The translations under genes were made by a program, and so were the position numbers. DNA of 64,000 bases from Persicobacter sp. CCB-QB2 (lineage in GTDB: Bacteria; Bacteroidota; Bacteroidia; Cytophagales; Cyclobacteriaceae), in contig NZ_LBGV01000001.1 in assembly GCF_001274635.1 (NCBI RefSeq), forward strand, positions 682,001 to 746,000, given 5' to 3'. Numbering within the stretch: the stretch's first letter is position 1; every line of letters starts with the position of its first letter. This document shows, in pieces, positions 37,952 through 46,632 of the stretch. Under the pieces are notes generated by a model, which was given only the letters and a program-made list of their open reading frames with translations, was not told where the DNA came from and did no database searches.

Positions 37952-39142
37952 CTAGGCCTGAACCTTAGCGCTAACCTCAATAGCTTGCAGAATGTCGGCC
38001 TTGATGTCTTGAATATGTTCCAGTCCGCAAGAAATACGGATAAGTCCGTCGGTTATGCCTACGTTCAGTCGTTCTTCCGGGCTTAGCTTCGAGTGCGTGG
38101 TAGAGGCGGGATGGGTCGCAATAGAGCGGCTATCCCCTAAGTTGGCGGTAAGGCTCAACATTTGCAAAGCATCTAAAAAGCGTCTTCCCCTTTCTACTCC
38201 TCCTTTGATTTCAAAGGATACGATTCCGCCACCCAGCTTCATCTGCTTTTTGGCCAATTCATATTGTGGGTGAGAGGGAAGGTGCGGATATTTCACCCAG
38301 TTAATTTCTTCATGTGATTCCAGCGTTTTTGCTAAATCCAACGCATTGGCACAGTGGCGCTCCATTCTGATGGCCAGGGTTTCCAGGGATTTAGAAATGA
38401 TCCATCCATTAAAGGGAGATAATGCGGGTCCGGTATGTCTACCGAAGAACCTTACCTGCTCAATAAGTTCTGCCTTTCCCAAGATTACCCCCGCAATGGT
38501 TCGTCCCTGCCCGTCCATATATTTGGTTGCGGAATGGGTAACGATATGCGCCCCAAGCTTGGCTGGGTTCTGAAGGTAAGGCGTAGCAAAACAATTGTCC
38601 ACATTCAGGATAATACCATGTTTATTGGCCAGCTGCGCCAATGCTTCCAGATCCAAAATGTCCAAAGCAGGATTGGATGGAGTTTCTACGAAGATCATCT
38701 TGGTCTCCGGACGAATATGTTGCTCCCATTCTTCAATAGGTGTGCTCACGTCCACATAAGTATGAGAAACGCCCCATTTAGGTAAAATCTGTGTCAGAAT
38801 TTGGTGCGTGCTTCCGAAGAGTGATCGGCTGGCCAATACATGATCTCCCTGACCCACAAATGCTGCCAAAGAGGTGAACATCGCCGCCATCCCGGAAGCT
38901 GTTGCAAAGCCGTCTTCCGTGCCTTCCATAGCACAAAGCTTTTCCACCAATTCATTGTTATTGGGATTGGAATAGCGGGTGTATATGTCGCCTTCCTTTT
39001 CATTGGCAAATTGAGCGCGGGCATCTTCTGCATCTTCAAATACAAAAGAGCTGGTCGTATATATAGGGGCGGCATGTTCTCCGTGCGGGCTTCTGGCCGT
39101 TTGGGTACGAATTGCCTTCGTTTCGAATTGTTGATTGTCCAT
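37952..39142 (-). CDS. metZ: O-succinylhomoserine sulfhydrylase MetZ
   Basis: This PLP enzyme of the Cys/Met metabolism family makes homocysteine from O-succinylhomoserine (or O-acetylhomoserine) and sulfide. The 396-residue protein has YTRYSNPNNNELVEKLCAMEGTE near 52, FVETPSNP near 150, VDNCFATPYLQNP near 185 and the PLP lysine in HSATKYMDGQGR (Lys207). The DGQGR signature after the lysine is typical of MetZ and separates it from cystathionine lyases. No SAM riboswitch is seen upstream. Its presumed terminator lies beyond two inserted repeat elements. Confidence 0.92.
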   Translation of the reverse strand: MDNQQFETKAIRTQTARSPHGEHAAPIYTTSSFVFEDAEDARAQFANEKEGDIYTRYSNPNNNELVEKLCAMEGTEDGFATASGMAAMFTSLAAFVGQGDHVLASRSLFGSTHQILTQILPKWGVSHTYVDVSTPIEEWEQHIRPETKMIFVETPSNPALDILDLEALAQLANKHGIILNVDNCFATPYLQNPAKLGAHIVTHSATKYMDGQGRTIAGVILGKAELIEQVRFFGRHTGPALSPFNGWIISKSLETLAIRMERHCANALDLAKTLESHEEINWVKYPHLPSHPQYELAKKQMKLGGGIVSFEIKGGVERGRRFLDALQMLSLTANLGDSRSIATHPASTTHSKLSPEERLNVGITDGLIRISCGLEHIQDIKADILQAIEVSAKVQA

Positions 39143-39272
39143 GTCAAATAATCATTTTTGCGAAAGCAAAATAAAGCTTCCTCAAAAGATAGCACCAAAA
39201 TTTCAGCCTAATGGTGAAAAAAGGCCAGGAGGCTGTTACTGTTAAAACTTCCTTTGGGAAAAAGAAGAATTT

Positions 39273-39689
39273 CTATTCAAAAATTTCGAAGGTATAAGTG
39301 ATTTTGGCCGTTTTGGAAAGCATGATTCCTACCGAGCAATACTCCTCATTAGAAAGCTCAATGGCTTTGGCGACTTTACTCTCATTCAAATTACCCCAAA
39401 GTTTATAGTGTAAATGAATTTTTGTCCAGACGTTGGCCTTTCCCTCAGGTTCACGTTCTCCACTTACGTCTACTTTTAGGTCTTTTAACTCCTGACGCTG
39501 CTTTTTTAATATGGAAATCACATCAATAGAGGAACAACCGGCTACCGCAGCCAGTAGCAATTGCATCGGGCGCATCCCTTTGTTTTCACCTCCAATTTCG
39601 GGCGAACCGTCCATTTCTAAAGTGTTGCCATCAGCATTTTTAGCCTCCATATGGTAGGCATCATTGATTCTATGAAGCTCCAGACTCAT
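39273..39689 (-). CDS. OsmC family (YhfA-like) protein
   Basis: OsmC-type proteins reduce organic peroxides with two cysteines, although many members of the YhfA branch have an unproven role. The 138-residue protein has RPMQLLLAAVAGCSSIDVISILKKQRQ (first Cys about 50) and ELSNEEYCSVGIMLSKTAKITYTFEI (second Cys about 112), the standard pair. I chose the ATG at 39689; the open frame runs 29 codons further upstream but that part has no similarity and includes an A/T-rich leader. A divergent rhodanese gene lies 115 bp away, and the pair could act in sulfur or oxidant metabolism (inference). Confidence 0.88.
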   Translation of the reverse strand: MSLELHRINDAYHMEAKNADGNTLEMDGSPEIGGENKGMRPMQLLLAAVAGCSSIDVISILKKQRQELKDLKVDVSGEREPEGKANVWTKIHLHYKLWGNLNESKVAKAIELSNEEYCSVGIMLSKTAKITYTFEIFE

Positions 39690-39804
39690 AAGACAAATTA
39701 TTTGGTTATTGTAGTATGAAATGTTCGTAAAAGTAGAAAGCTTTAGGCATTTTTGCATAACTTCATGCCGAACCATTTAAATAAAAACTAAATAATCTAT
39801 AACC

Positions 39805-40122
39805 ATGAAAGAAATAACAGTACAGGACTTAAAGGCGATGAAAGATGCCGGAGAGGATTTCCAGCTGGTAGATGTTCGTGAAAATCATGAGTATGAGTTG
39901 ACCAATATTGATGGGGAATTGATCCCTTTGGGAGAGGTAGCGGCCCGTGCTGATGAAATCTCCAAAGATAAGAAGGTGATCGTGATGTGCCGTTCCGGTA
40001 AAAGAAGCGCCACCGCCATCGAATATTTGGAGGATAATGAGGGTTATGATAATTTGTACAATTTGGTTGGCGGTATTTTAGCATATGGCCGAGAAATTGA
40101 CGATAGCATCGTCCAGTACTAG
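39805..40122 (+). CDS. Single-domain rhodanese-like protein
   Basis: Rhodaneses carry sulfur on an active-site cysteine. The 105-residue protein is one complete domain: FQLVDVRENHEYELTNIDGELIPLGE at 20-45, the active-site loop VIVMCRSGKRSATA (Cys about 63) and a C-terminal NLYNLVGGILAYGREID. The CRSGKR loop resembles GlpE/PspE-type thiosulfate sulfurtransferases. It is divergent from the OsmC-like gene and precedes accA by 234 bp. Confidence 0.93.
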   Translation: MKEITVQDLKAMKDAGEDFQLVDVRENHEYELTNIDGELIPLGEVAARADEISKDKKVIVMCRSGKRSATAIEYLEDNEGYDNLYNLVGGILAYGREIDDSIVQY

Positions 40123-40356
40123 AATAATCTAACGATTTTGGGTGCGGAGAAAGGCGCGGGTTTCCTGAAAAAGATTTTTTTCGCTTAGGGAATCAGCCGA
40201 ATTAGCATTAAATTAAATCGTTGATCTTTTGATAATCAGCCTGTTGTTTAGTGAGGTGCTTTTGTGGTTATTTTTTCTGATAAAAATCAGTGATGCATCT
40301 TAAGGAAAAACCACATATCTTAGTGTCTTCATTTTGAAACAGGCTTCAATAAATAT

Positions 40357-41304
40357 ATGCTTTTGGAATTTGAAAAACCCATAGTCGAGCTTGAGACCAA
40401 GCTGGCAGATATGAAACAACTGGCACTGGATAGCGGTGTAGATGTTTCCGATGCGGTCGCCAAATTAGAGGAAAAGATTGAAACGCTTAAGACGGAGACT
40501 TACCGTAACTTAACGCGTTGGCAGCGTGTGCAGCTTTCTCGCCACGTTGATCGCCCGTATACCTTTGACTACATCCATGAGATCACCGACGAGTTCATTG
40601 AGATTCACGGAGACCGCGGAGTAGCAGATGATAAAGCCATGGTAGGTGGATTTGGTCGTATTGGCCAGGAGACCTTCATGTTTATCGGTCAGCAGAAAGG
40701 TAGAAATACCAAGGAACGTCAGGAACGTCGTTTTGGTATGCCCAACCCTGAAGGGTACCGTAAGGCTTTGCGCTTGATGCGCATGGCGGAAAAGTTCAAC
40801 AAGCCGATTGTTTGCTTGATTGATACTCCAGGTGCTTATCCGGGATTGGAGGCAGAAGAAAGAGGACAGGGAGAAGCAATTGCCCGTAACCTGAAAGAGA
40901 TGTTCTCTTTGAAAGTGCCGGTAATTTGTATTGTGATTGGCGAAGGAGCTTCGGGTGGTGCTTTGGGTATCGCCATTGGAGACCGCGTGATGATGCTGGA
41001 GAATACCTGGTATTCTGTGATTTCTCCCGAATCATGTTCTTCCATTCTTTGGAGAAGCTGGGAGTTCAAAGAACAGGCGGCTGAGGCATTGAAATTGACC
41101 GCGGAAGATATGCAGTCCTTTGGATTGGTGGATAAAATTATCCCGGAACCATTAGGAGGGGCGCATACGGATCTTAAAGCGATGTCCAAGATTCTGAAAG
41201 AGGAAATTTTAAGTACCGTTCAGGAATTGAGTGCTATGTCGGAAAGCGATCGCATTATCCAGCGTATCGACAAATTCTCAGACATGGGCGTAGTAGTGGA
41301 ATAA
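40357..41304 (+). CDS. accA: Acetyl-CoA carboxylase carboxyltransferase subunit alpha
   Basis: AccA with AccD transfers the carboxyl group from biotin to acetyl-CoA in the first step of fatty acid synthesis. The 315-residue protein is full length. It shows the N-terminal [29 protein letters not shown] near 63, [31 protein letters not shown] near 110, and [38 protein letters not shown] near 197. accD is not adjacent. A strong terminator follows. Confidence 0.98.
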   Translation: MLLEFEKPIVELETKLADMKQLALDSGVDVSDAVAKLEEKIETLKTETYRNLTRWQRVQLSRHVDRPYTFDYIHEITDEFIEIHGDRGVADDKAMVGGFGRIGQETFMFIGQQKGRNTKERQERRFGMPNPEGYRKALRLMRMAEKFNKPIVCLIDTPGAYPGLEAEERGQGEAIARNLKEMFSLKVPVICIVIGEGASGGALGIAIGDRVMMLENTWYSVISPESCSSILWRSWEFKEQAAEALKLTAEDMQSFGLVDKIIPEPLGGAHTDLKAMSKILKEEILSTVQELSAMSESDRIIQRIDKFSDMGVVVE

Positions 41305-41326
41305 TGAATATTTTCTAATTATATTG

Positions 41327-41366
41327 AAAAGCCGTATAGAGTGATAAACTCCATACGGCTTTTTTT
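41327..41366 (+). terminator. Intrinsic terminator of accA
   Basis: AAAAGCCGTAT(A)GAG pairs with CTC(C)ATACGGCTTTT, followed by TTT and an A/T-rich tract. Confidence 0.9.
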
Positions 41367-41387
41367 ATTTTTTATTACAGCAGAGAT

Positions 41388-42245
41388 ATGAAGATACATG
41401 CGGTAGATACCGGAGATTTTAAGTTGGATGGTGGCGCCATGTTTGGGGTGGTTCCTAAGTCCTTATGGAGTAAAGCCATTGCACCTGATGAGAATAACAT
41501 GCTTCCCATGACCATGCGTTGCATGCTGATTGAGGAAGGTGATCGTAAGATATTAGTGGATACCGGCATTGGTAATAAGCAGTCGGAGAAGTTTTTTAGT
41601 TTCTATTTTCTTTCGGGAGAGGGATCTCTTTTGGGCTCTTTGGAAAAGTTGGGGGTGAAGCCGGAAGAAATTACAGATGTTTTCTTTACCCACTTCCATT
41701 TCGATCATGCCGGGGGAGCCATTATTCATGTGGGGGAAGAAAAGCAGCCTGCTTATCAATTCCCGAATGCTAAGCATTGGACTTCAAAGGGGCATTGGGA
41801 TTGGGCAACGGACAATCCTAACCCAAGGGAGCGCGCTTCCTTTCTTCCGGAAAATATTTTACCCCTGAAAACTTTAGGACAACTTCATTTTGTGGAGGAT
41901 GGGCACGATTTGCCCTTTGAGATCGTATTTTGTGATGGGCATACTGAAAAACAAATGTTGCCCAAGTTGAAAGTTGGGGATCGAACGGTGGTGTTTATGG
42001 CTGATTTGCTCCCAACAGCAGCCCATGTGCCTCAGGCCTGGGTGGTGGGCTATGATACACGCCCTTTATTGACCATGGATGAGAAGCAGACCTTTTTACA
42101 GGAAGCAGCGGAAGGAAATTACTTGTTATTTCTGGAGCACGACCTAGAGTGGGAGGTTTGTACCGTGAAAATGACAGAGAAAGGTGTTAGATTAAATGAA
42201 CGAATGAGCCTGGCTGAAGCTTTGGAAGGAGTAGAAATGGCTTAG
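41388..42245 (+). CDS. MBL-fold metallo-hydrolase
   Basis: The 285-residue cytoplasmic protein is a metallo-beta-lactamase fold enzyme of the quorum-quenching-lactonase/glyoxalase-II-like type. It has IEEGDRKILVDTGIGNK near 50, the metal motif THFHFDHAGG at about 101-110, FCDGHTEKQMLPKL (third-histidine region, about 184) and VFMADLLPTAAHVPQAWVVGYD. It lacks the N-terminal hydrophobic segment of the MBL protein near 8 kb and belongs to a different branch. The substrate is not predictable. It stands 83 bp after accA but beyond a terminator. Confidence 0.9.
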   Translation: MKIHAVDTGDFKLDGGAMFGVVPKSLWSKAIAPDENNMLPMTMRCMLIEEGDRKILVDTGIGNKQSEKFFSFYFLSGEGSLLGSLEKLGVKPEEITDVFFTHFHFDHAGGAIIHVGEEKQPAYQFPNAKHWTSKGHWDWATDNPNPRERASFLPENILPLKTLGQLHFVEDGHDLPFEIVFCDGHTEKQMLPKLKVGDRTVVFMADLLPTAAHVPQAWVVGYDTRPLLTMDEKQTFLQEAAEGNYLLFLEHDLEWEVCTVKMTEKGVRLNERMSLAEALEGVEMA

Positions 42246-42296
42246 CTTAGCAAAGATTTAGGTTTGAATAATAATACTTAAATAAGCCAGCGACAT

Positions 42297-42338
42297 AAAA
42301 GGGGGTAGGACATCATAAAAAGTGCTACTCCCTTTTTT
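42297..42338 (+). terminator. Intrinsic terminator of the MBL-hydrolase gene
   Basis: AAAAGGGGGTAG pairs with CTACTCCCTTTT (one G-U) across a 16-nt loop, followed by more T. Confidence 0.75.
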
Positions 42339-42400
42339 GTCTTTATTTTGGTCGTATTCGTTGCAATAAAAAAAGCTCATTGCCGTGAGTACATAGAAAA

Positions 42401-42624
42401 TTAACCCCAATTTTTCAGTGCTAGACTTAGTAGCTTATCTTAAATGTCTTATTTTTAGCTCAATAAGCATGTGTTTGCTGATTTATGGAGAGCCCAAATT
42501 TGGGCAAGCGTGCTTTCTTCTTATACTTCTGTTTCGTTGGAGAAAATTTGAATGAGAGAACTTTTCCATCATTCTTCTCATCATGCATCTAAGTGAGGAT
42601 ATAAGCAGGAACAATCCGGCTTAA
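42401..42624 (+). repeat. TIR-bearing dispersed intergenic repeat, copy C
   Basis: 224 bp, nearly the same length as copy A. It starts TTAACCCCAATTTTTCAGTG and ends AACAATCCGGCTTAA. It holds AGCCCAAATTTGGGC, GCGTGCTTTCTTC, CTGTTTCGTTGG and GAGGATATAAGC. It lies between two plus-strand genes, just after a terminator. Confidence 0.83.
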
Positions 42625-42686
42625 ATTCTATAAGGGGCTGTGGGTAGATAGAAATTTTGGAAGGCTAAAAAGGGTTTTGGCGGTGA

Positions 42687-43613
42687 ATGATAAATAATTT
42701 AATAGATATATCCAGTATGCAGGGAAACGAATTTATCCATCACCAAATGCTTGAAAATGCTTCACATTATGCAGCTTTTAGTCTGGGGCAGAAAGGGGGG
42801 AATCCTGCTGGTGTTTTTCAGGTCTCTGATTTGATTTCTGATGCTGAAATGTTGGCGTTCGCTGATAAGTTGGGCTATTCGGAGACGGCCTTTATTATGG
42901 GGCGAAATAAGGAATGGGAAATTCGGTATTGGTCCCCCAAGACAGAAGTCCCTTTTTGTGGTCATGCGACTTTGGCCGTAGGGGCTCATTTGGCATGGGA
43001 GCAGGGAGCCGGTAATTTTTTATTCCAAACGAAGGCCGGTCAGGTGAAGGTACAGGCCCGCTTATTGGAACAGGGTCAGTTAGCTGGGGTTTCATTTCTT
43101 TCTCCTCCTTGCCATCATCGGCGGGCAGAGTCTTCTTTGGTGAGGAAGATGATGGATTTAAGTGATCTTTTTCCAGGGGATTTGGATCGCAATCACCTTC
43201 CGGTAATTGCAAATGCAGGGGCCAATCATCTTTTGATATTTATTAATTCTCGCGCTAAACTTCAGGAAATCGAATATGATTTTGTGGGAGTCCGAAATCT
43301 TATGTTGGAAGAAGATCTGTTGACTATTAGTCTTCTATTCAAACAAGACAAAGCTTTATTTTATTCCAGGAATCTCTTTCCTGTGGGTGGAGTTTACGAA
43401 GACCCGGCAACAGGTGCTGCCGCCGCCGCTTTGGGTGGCTTTTGGAGGGCTAGATATGAGCCCACTTCCTTTTCTTTTAAGATATTACAAGCGGAGCACT
43501 TGCCTACCGCCTCCTCATTGGAGGTGAGGTATGATACGCAAACCGGAAATGGGGTTTGGGTGGGAGGAACAGTACGAAAATATAGTTCTACCCCAAAAAA
43601 TCAGCCCAATTAA
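42687..43613 (+). CDS. PhzF-family isomerase
   Basis: PhzF-like proteins are isomerases with two similar half-barrels. The 308-residue protein has FSLGQKGGNPAGVF at about 31-44, LGYSETAFIM near 66 (catalytic Glu in SET), WSPKTEVPFCGHATLAVGAHLAWE near 83, and FPVGGVYEDPATGAAAAALGGFW near 230, the standard family motifs. It is probably a metabolic enzyme, not a phenazine gene, because no phz operon is present. The start ATG at 42687 gives a short non-conserved N-terminal extension; the ATG at 42717 is another option. The stop codon TAA at 43611-43613 lies in the terminal TTAA of repeat copy D. Confidence 0.92.
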   Translation: MINNLIDISSMQGNEFIHHQMLENASHYAAFSLGQKGGNPAGVFQVSDLISDAEMLAFADKLGYSETAFIMGRNKEWEIRYWSPKTEVPFCGHATLAVGAHLAWEQGAGNFLFQTKAGQVKVQARLLEQGQLAGVSFLSPPCHHRRAESSLVRKMMDLSDLFPGDLDRNHLPVIANAGANHLLIFINSRAKLQEIEYDFVGVRNLMLEEDLLTISLLFKQDKALFYSRNLFPVGGVYEDPATGAAAAALGGFWRARYEPTSFSFKILQAEHLPTASSLEVRYDTQTGNGVWVGGTVRKYSSTPKNQPN

Positions 43614-43808
43614 CCCAAATATTCACCACCTGATAAAGAGATTCACACCAAGGGGGGGGAATGTCCGTGAAATGCGATTAATTGTATTAAGCTTGTTTGC
43701 TCAATTTCATCGGTCAGTTTGGAAAAAACTCGAAATAGGGAGCGATGACCTCGTTTTTTACCGCGCAGCTAAAGGAGAATTTAAGTATCCATAATTCCAC
43801 CTCATTAA
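43610..43808 (+). repeat. TIR-bearing dispersed intergenic repeat, copy D (degenerate)
   Basis: About 199 bp. It starts TTAACCCAAATATTCACCAC and holds TTTGGAAAAAACTCGAAATAG and GCGCAGCTAAAGGAGAATTTAAG. The end (near CATTAA at 43808) is eroded. The first four bases TTAA carry the stop codon of the PhzF gene. Confidence 0.7.
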
Positions 43809-43840
43809 TATTTTCAAAGGCATTTTTCAGAAGTGAGGTA

Positions 43841-43876
43841 AAAGAAAAAAGCACGGTATCCATCAGGCTACCGTGC
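43841..43876 (-). terminator. Intrinsic terminator of the CDGSH protein gene
   Basis: GCACGGTA and TACCGTGC form an 8-bp stem around a 10-nt loop. On the minus strand TTTTTTCTTTT follows. Confidence 0.8.
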
Positions 43877-43986
43877 CACCTTTCTGATAAACAGAAAGAA
43901 AAAGCAATCATTAGAGAATTAGGAGTTATCTCGCGAAAGATATTTGGCTCTTCAGCCTGGGCTCCTCCTTCGCCCAATTAAACGAA

Positions 43987-44403
43987 CTAGGAATCAAAAG
44001 TTATCTTAGAGTGACTTCCGTCGCAGAAGGGCTTATTCCCTGAAGCTCCACAGCGGCATAGTGCACCTTTTTTTAATTTTTTGGTGTTTCCATCTGCGCC
44101 AATTATTTCACATTCTCCTTCAAAGAGAATGGGTCCACCCTTCACCACCGTCATTTTTGTCGAACTATCGATATTTACAGCATTGCTTCCAGCGTCTTTA
44201 ATACTCAAAGCTCCGGATGGACACTTACCTACCTGAGCTCTAATTTCCGCTTCAGAAGCGCCATCCACATTTATCCAAGGCTTGGTGTTAGGATTAAAAA
44301 CGCTTCCCAATCCATTTACACAATTCGCAGAGTGCGTACATAAATCGGGATTCCAAATAACAATGGTATTACCTTTCTGATATTCTTTGATGGATGATGG
44401 CAT
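43987..44403 (-). CDS. Dual iron-sulfur protein: 4Fe-4S ferredoxin-like and CDGSH domains
   Basis: The 138-residue protein has an N-terminal divergent mono-cluster domain (IVIWNPDLCTHSANCVNGLGSVFNPNTKPWINV with cysteines near 22 and 28, and GKCPSGALSI near 60). The C-terminus has a CDGSH 2Fe-2S motif, LCRCGASGNKPFCDGSH (about 115-131), where three Cys and the final His bind the cluster. The two domains together are common in bacterial Fer4_19/CDGSH proteins, thought to act in electron transfer or Fe-S/redox sensing. It is alone between convergent PhzF and a divergent hydrolase gene. Confidence 0.93.
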   Translation of the reverse strand: MPSSIKEYQKGNTIVIWNPDLCTHSANCVNGLGSVFNPNTKPWINVDGASEAEIRAQVGKCPSGALSIKDAGSNAVNIDSSTKMTVVKGGPILFEGECEIIGADGNTKKLKKGALCRCGASGNKPFCDGSHSKITFDS

Positions 44404-44516
44404 AATTAGGGATGAATTACAACAATATTTACGTCTTGCTGGAAAAAGTGGTTGTTTAAATGATTCAATATTTAGTAAATTCTTGTGTGATATAAACCCA
44501 AGATAAACTTCCCAAA

Positions 44517-45449
44517 ATGAAAACTTCTAGCCCAATTGAGCAGATTGTTCATATGGATAGCCTGATGATTCCTCTTCGGCATCACCGCCTGCATATGAAA
44601 AGAATTTACCAAAATCAGAATGGGCCGGTGGCCTTTGCGCTTCACGGATCCATGGAAAATGGTAGGATTTTTTACAATGAAAAGGGGAGAGGGCTGGCTC
44701 CCTATTTGGCCAAGGCAGGTTTTGATGTTTTTGTGCCCGACCTTTCCGGCAGGGGGGGCAGTATTCCGAAAATAGCAAAAGGCTTTGAAACGGATCAGCA
44801 CCATGCTATTGTGGAGGAGCTTCCGGCATTACTGCAAGAGGTGCAGACTTTGCGCCCCAATAGGCCCATTCACTTTATTGGGCATTCCTGGGGTGGTGTT
44901 TTGTTACTTTCTTTATTAGGGAGGTTTCCTGGTTTGCCCGTGAGTAGTCAGGTATATTTTGGGAGTAAGCGCTCTCTTTTGGTCAGGAATATGGAAAGAT
45001 TTTTTAAAGTCGATTTGTTCTGGAATCGTCTTTTTAAATGGTATAGCCAACGAAAAGGCTATTTCCCGGTAAGGCAATTAGGCATAGGGGCGGATGATGA
45101 ACCGCTGCAGTATTATTTGCAGGTGGTCGAATGGGTTCGAAAGAGTCCTTGGTGGGATCCGGTGGATGGTTTTGATTACCAGAAAGGCCTTAAAGCGCAA
45201 AAAGTCGCCCCGACGCTCTACCTGGCAGGGAAAAGCGATAAGGTATTGGGGCACCCGGAAGATGTTCGGCGATTAATGGAGGAGGTCGGAGGAGAACAGG
45301 ATAAATTTGTTTTGCTCTCCAAAGCCAATGGTAATTTAAAAGATTATGGTCACGTGGATATGTTGATTGCCAGGGAATGCCTTGAGGATCATTTCCCTAT
45401 GGTGGTGGAGTGGCTGAAAAAATGTGAGCAAAATGCGGAGCAGATGTAA
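44517..45449 (+). CDS. Alpha/beta-fold hydrolase
   Basis: The 310-residue protein has the hydrolase motifs: an oxyanion region near ALHGSMENGRIFYN (about 44-57), the nucleophile elbow FIGHSWGGVLLL (Ser about 124), an Asp in LYLAGKSDKVLGHPEDV (about 237) and a histidine in DYGHVDML (near 282). These make a normal catalytic triad. No signal peptide is present. The substrate cannot be inferred; lipid or ester hydrolysis is usual. Divergent from the CDGSH gene. Confidence 0.9.
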   Translation: MKTSSPIEQIVHMDSLMIPLRHHRLHMKRIYQNQNGPVAFALHGSMENGRIFYNEKGRGLAPYLAKAGFDVFVPDLSGRGGSIPKIAKGFETDQHHAIVEELPALLQEVQTLRPNRPIHFIGHSWGGVLLLSLLGRFPGLPVSSQVYFGSKRSLLVRNMERFFKVDLFWNRLFKWYSQRKGYFPVRQLGIGADDEPLQYYLQVVEWVRKSPWWDPVDGFDYQKGLKAQKVAPTLYLAGKSDKVLGHPEDVRRLMEEVGGEQDKFVLLSKANGNLKDYGHVDMLIARECLEDHFPMVVEWLKKCEQNAEQM

Positions 45450-45592
45450 TAATATCTCGTTATTTTTTAGGTGATAAGTGCGACAATTCGTGGATTCTTC
45501 CTATCTTGAAAATTGAAAATACCAGGAGGTGCTCCATCATGACAGGTGGGGCCTTTTGGGAATTGAGGTAGAGCTTTAAATTTACTCCCTGC

Positions 45593-46354
45593 ATGAATCA
45601 TTTTGCAAACAACTTAAAATACCTGCGTAAAACTCAGAGGCTTACACAGGAGAAGTTTTCCGTAATTATTGGGCTGAAGCGATCAACATATAAGGATTAT
45701 GAAGTAGGAAAAACCAAGCCGGACTTCGCAGTGCTGACCAAGATTGCTGATCATTACAGAATTACCATTGATGAGCTCATCAGGGAGGATATCATGGCAG
45801 TGGGTTTGGAGAATCTGTCCTCTCAGGATAAAAATTCATTGCAAAAACCGTTGGATCGTGTTCTGACGATTTCTCTCGATAAAGAGGGGAATGAAAATGT
45901 GGATTTTGTCTCTACGGAGGCCAAAGCAGGTTATCTGGAAGGATATAATGATCCGGAATATTTAAAGGATCTACAAAAAATTGCGATTCCTAATACTCAA
46001 AATGGGACTTATCGTGCCTTTCCGATCAGTGGGGATTCGATGGAACCCTATTTTCCAAACGGATCCATTTTCGTTGGAAAATATGTGGAGAATATAGATT
46101 ACCTCAAGCATGGAAAGACTTACGTTTTAGCGACTTCAGATGATGGCGTGGTCTGTAAGAATGTGGCCAAGGCGAAAGGGGCTTCCGATAAGATGATGTT
46201 TTATTCTCTGAACCCGATTTATGAACCCTATTTTGTGGATTTAACTTCCATAAAAGAAGCCTGGGAATTTCATGCCCTGATCCAGTTTGATTCTCCATCC
46301 GACACTAGCCTGGTCGAGAAGATTTTGGACCACGTTGGCGCTTTTGATGCGTAA
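45593..46354 (+). CDS. XRE-family regulator with S24 (LexA/CI-like) peptidase domain
   Basis: The 253-residue protein has an N-terminal HTH (NLKYLRKTQRLTQEKFSVIIGLKRSTYKDYEVGKTKPD, about 7-44). The C-terminal domain has the S24 arrangement: a KAGYL Ala-Gly candidate cleavage site at about 110-114, the nucleophile in SGDSMEPYFPNGS (Ser about 149) and a lysine in GVVCKNV (about 188). This is the repressor layout of LexA and phage CI, which self-cleave under RecA stimulation. Similar stand-alone genes are common in Bacteroidota and need not be phage. No phage genes surround it. The two-nucleotide operator cannot be read from the promoter region with confidence. Confidence 0.9.
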   Translation: MNHFANNLKYLRKTQRLTQEKFSVIIGLKRSTYKDYEVGKTKPDFAVLTKIADHYRITIDELIREDIMAVGLENLSSQDKNSLQKPLDRVLTISLDKEGNENVDFVSTEAKAGYLEGYNDPEYLKDLQKIAIPNTQNGTYRAFPISGDSMEPYFPNGSIFVGKYVENIDYLKHGKTYVLATSDDGVVCKNVAKAKGASDKMMFYSLNPIYEPYFVDLTSIKEAWEFHALIQFDSPSDTSLVEKILDHVGAFDA

Positions 46355-46378
46355 ATTTTAAATATTTGATTGATAAAT

Positions 46379-46407
46379 AACCTTCCATTCGGGAGGTTTT
46401 TGTTTTT
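46379..46407 (+). terminator. Intrinsic terminator of the XRE-S24 gene
   Basis: AACCTTCC and GGGAGGTT pair around ATTC with one G-U pair, followed by a T-rich run. Confidence 0.75.
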
Positions 46408-46420
46408 TGTGGCAATTGCT

Positions 46421-46454
46421 AAAAAAAAAATCGCCTGACTACCACATCAGGCGA
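46421..46454 (-). terminator. Strong intrinsic terminator, minus strand
   Basis: TCGCCTGA and TCAGGCGA form a perfect stem around an 8-nt loop. On the minus strand it is followed by ten T. It terminates the DMT-transporter gene. Confidence 0.9.
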
Positions 46455-46632
46455 TACAAACTAAACTAATCGATATGAATAACGTGATTCAATCGCGTAA
46501 ATACTTTCATAGGCAATTACATACTTTCTAATTATCAAAGGAATATGTGATATTTTTTGTTTTTGAGACGGTTAATAATTTGCTTTCTAATCTTATTTTT
46601 CTATAAAATGCAGAGTTTTATCCTGATTTAGT

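Noticed and set aside
39143-39272. SAM riboswitch upstream of metZ
   Set aside because: I looked for the conserved stems of SAM-I and SAM-II types and saw none in the short leader.
42687-43613. Phenazine biosynthesis gene
   Set aside because: PhzF homologues are common outside phenazine pathways and no other phz gene is present.
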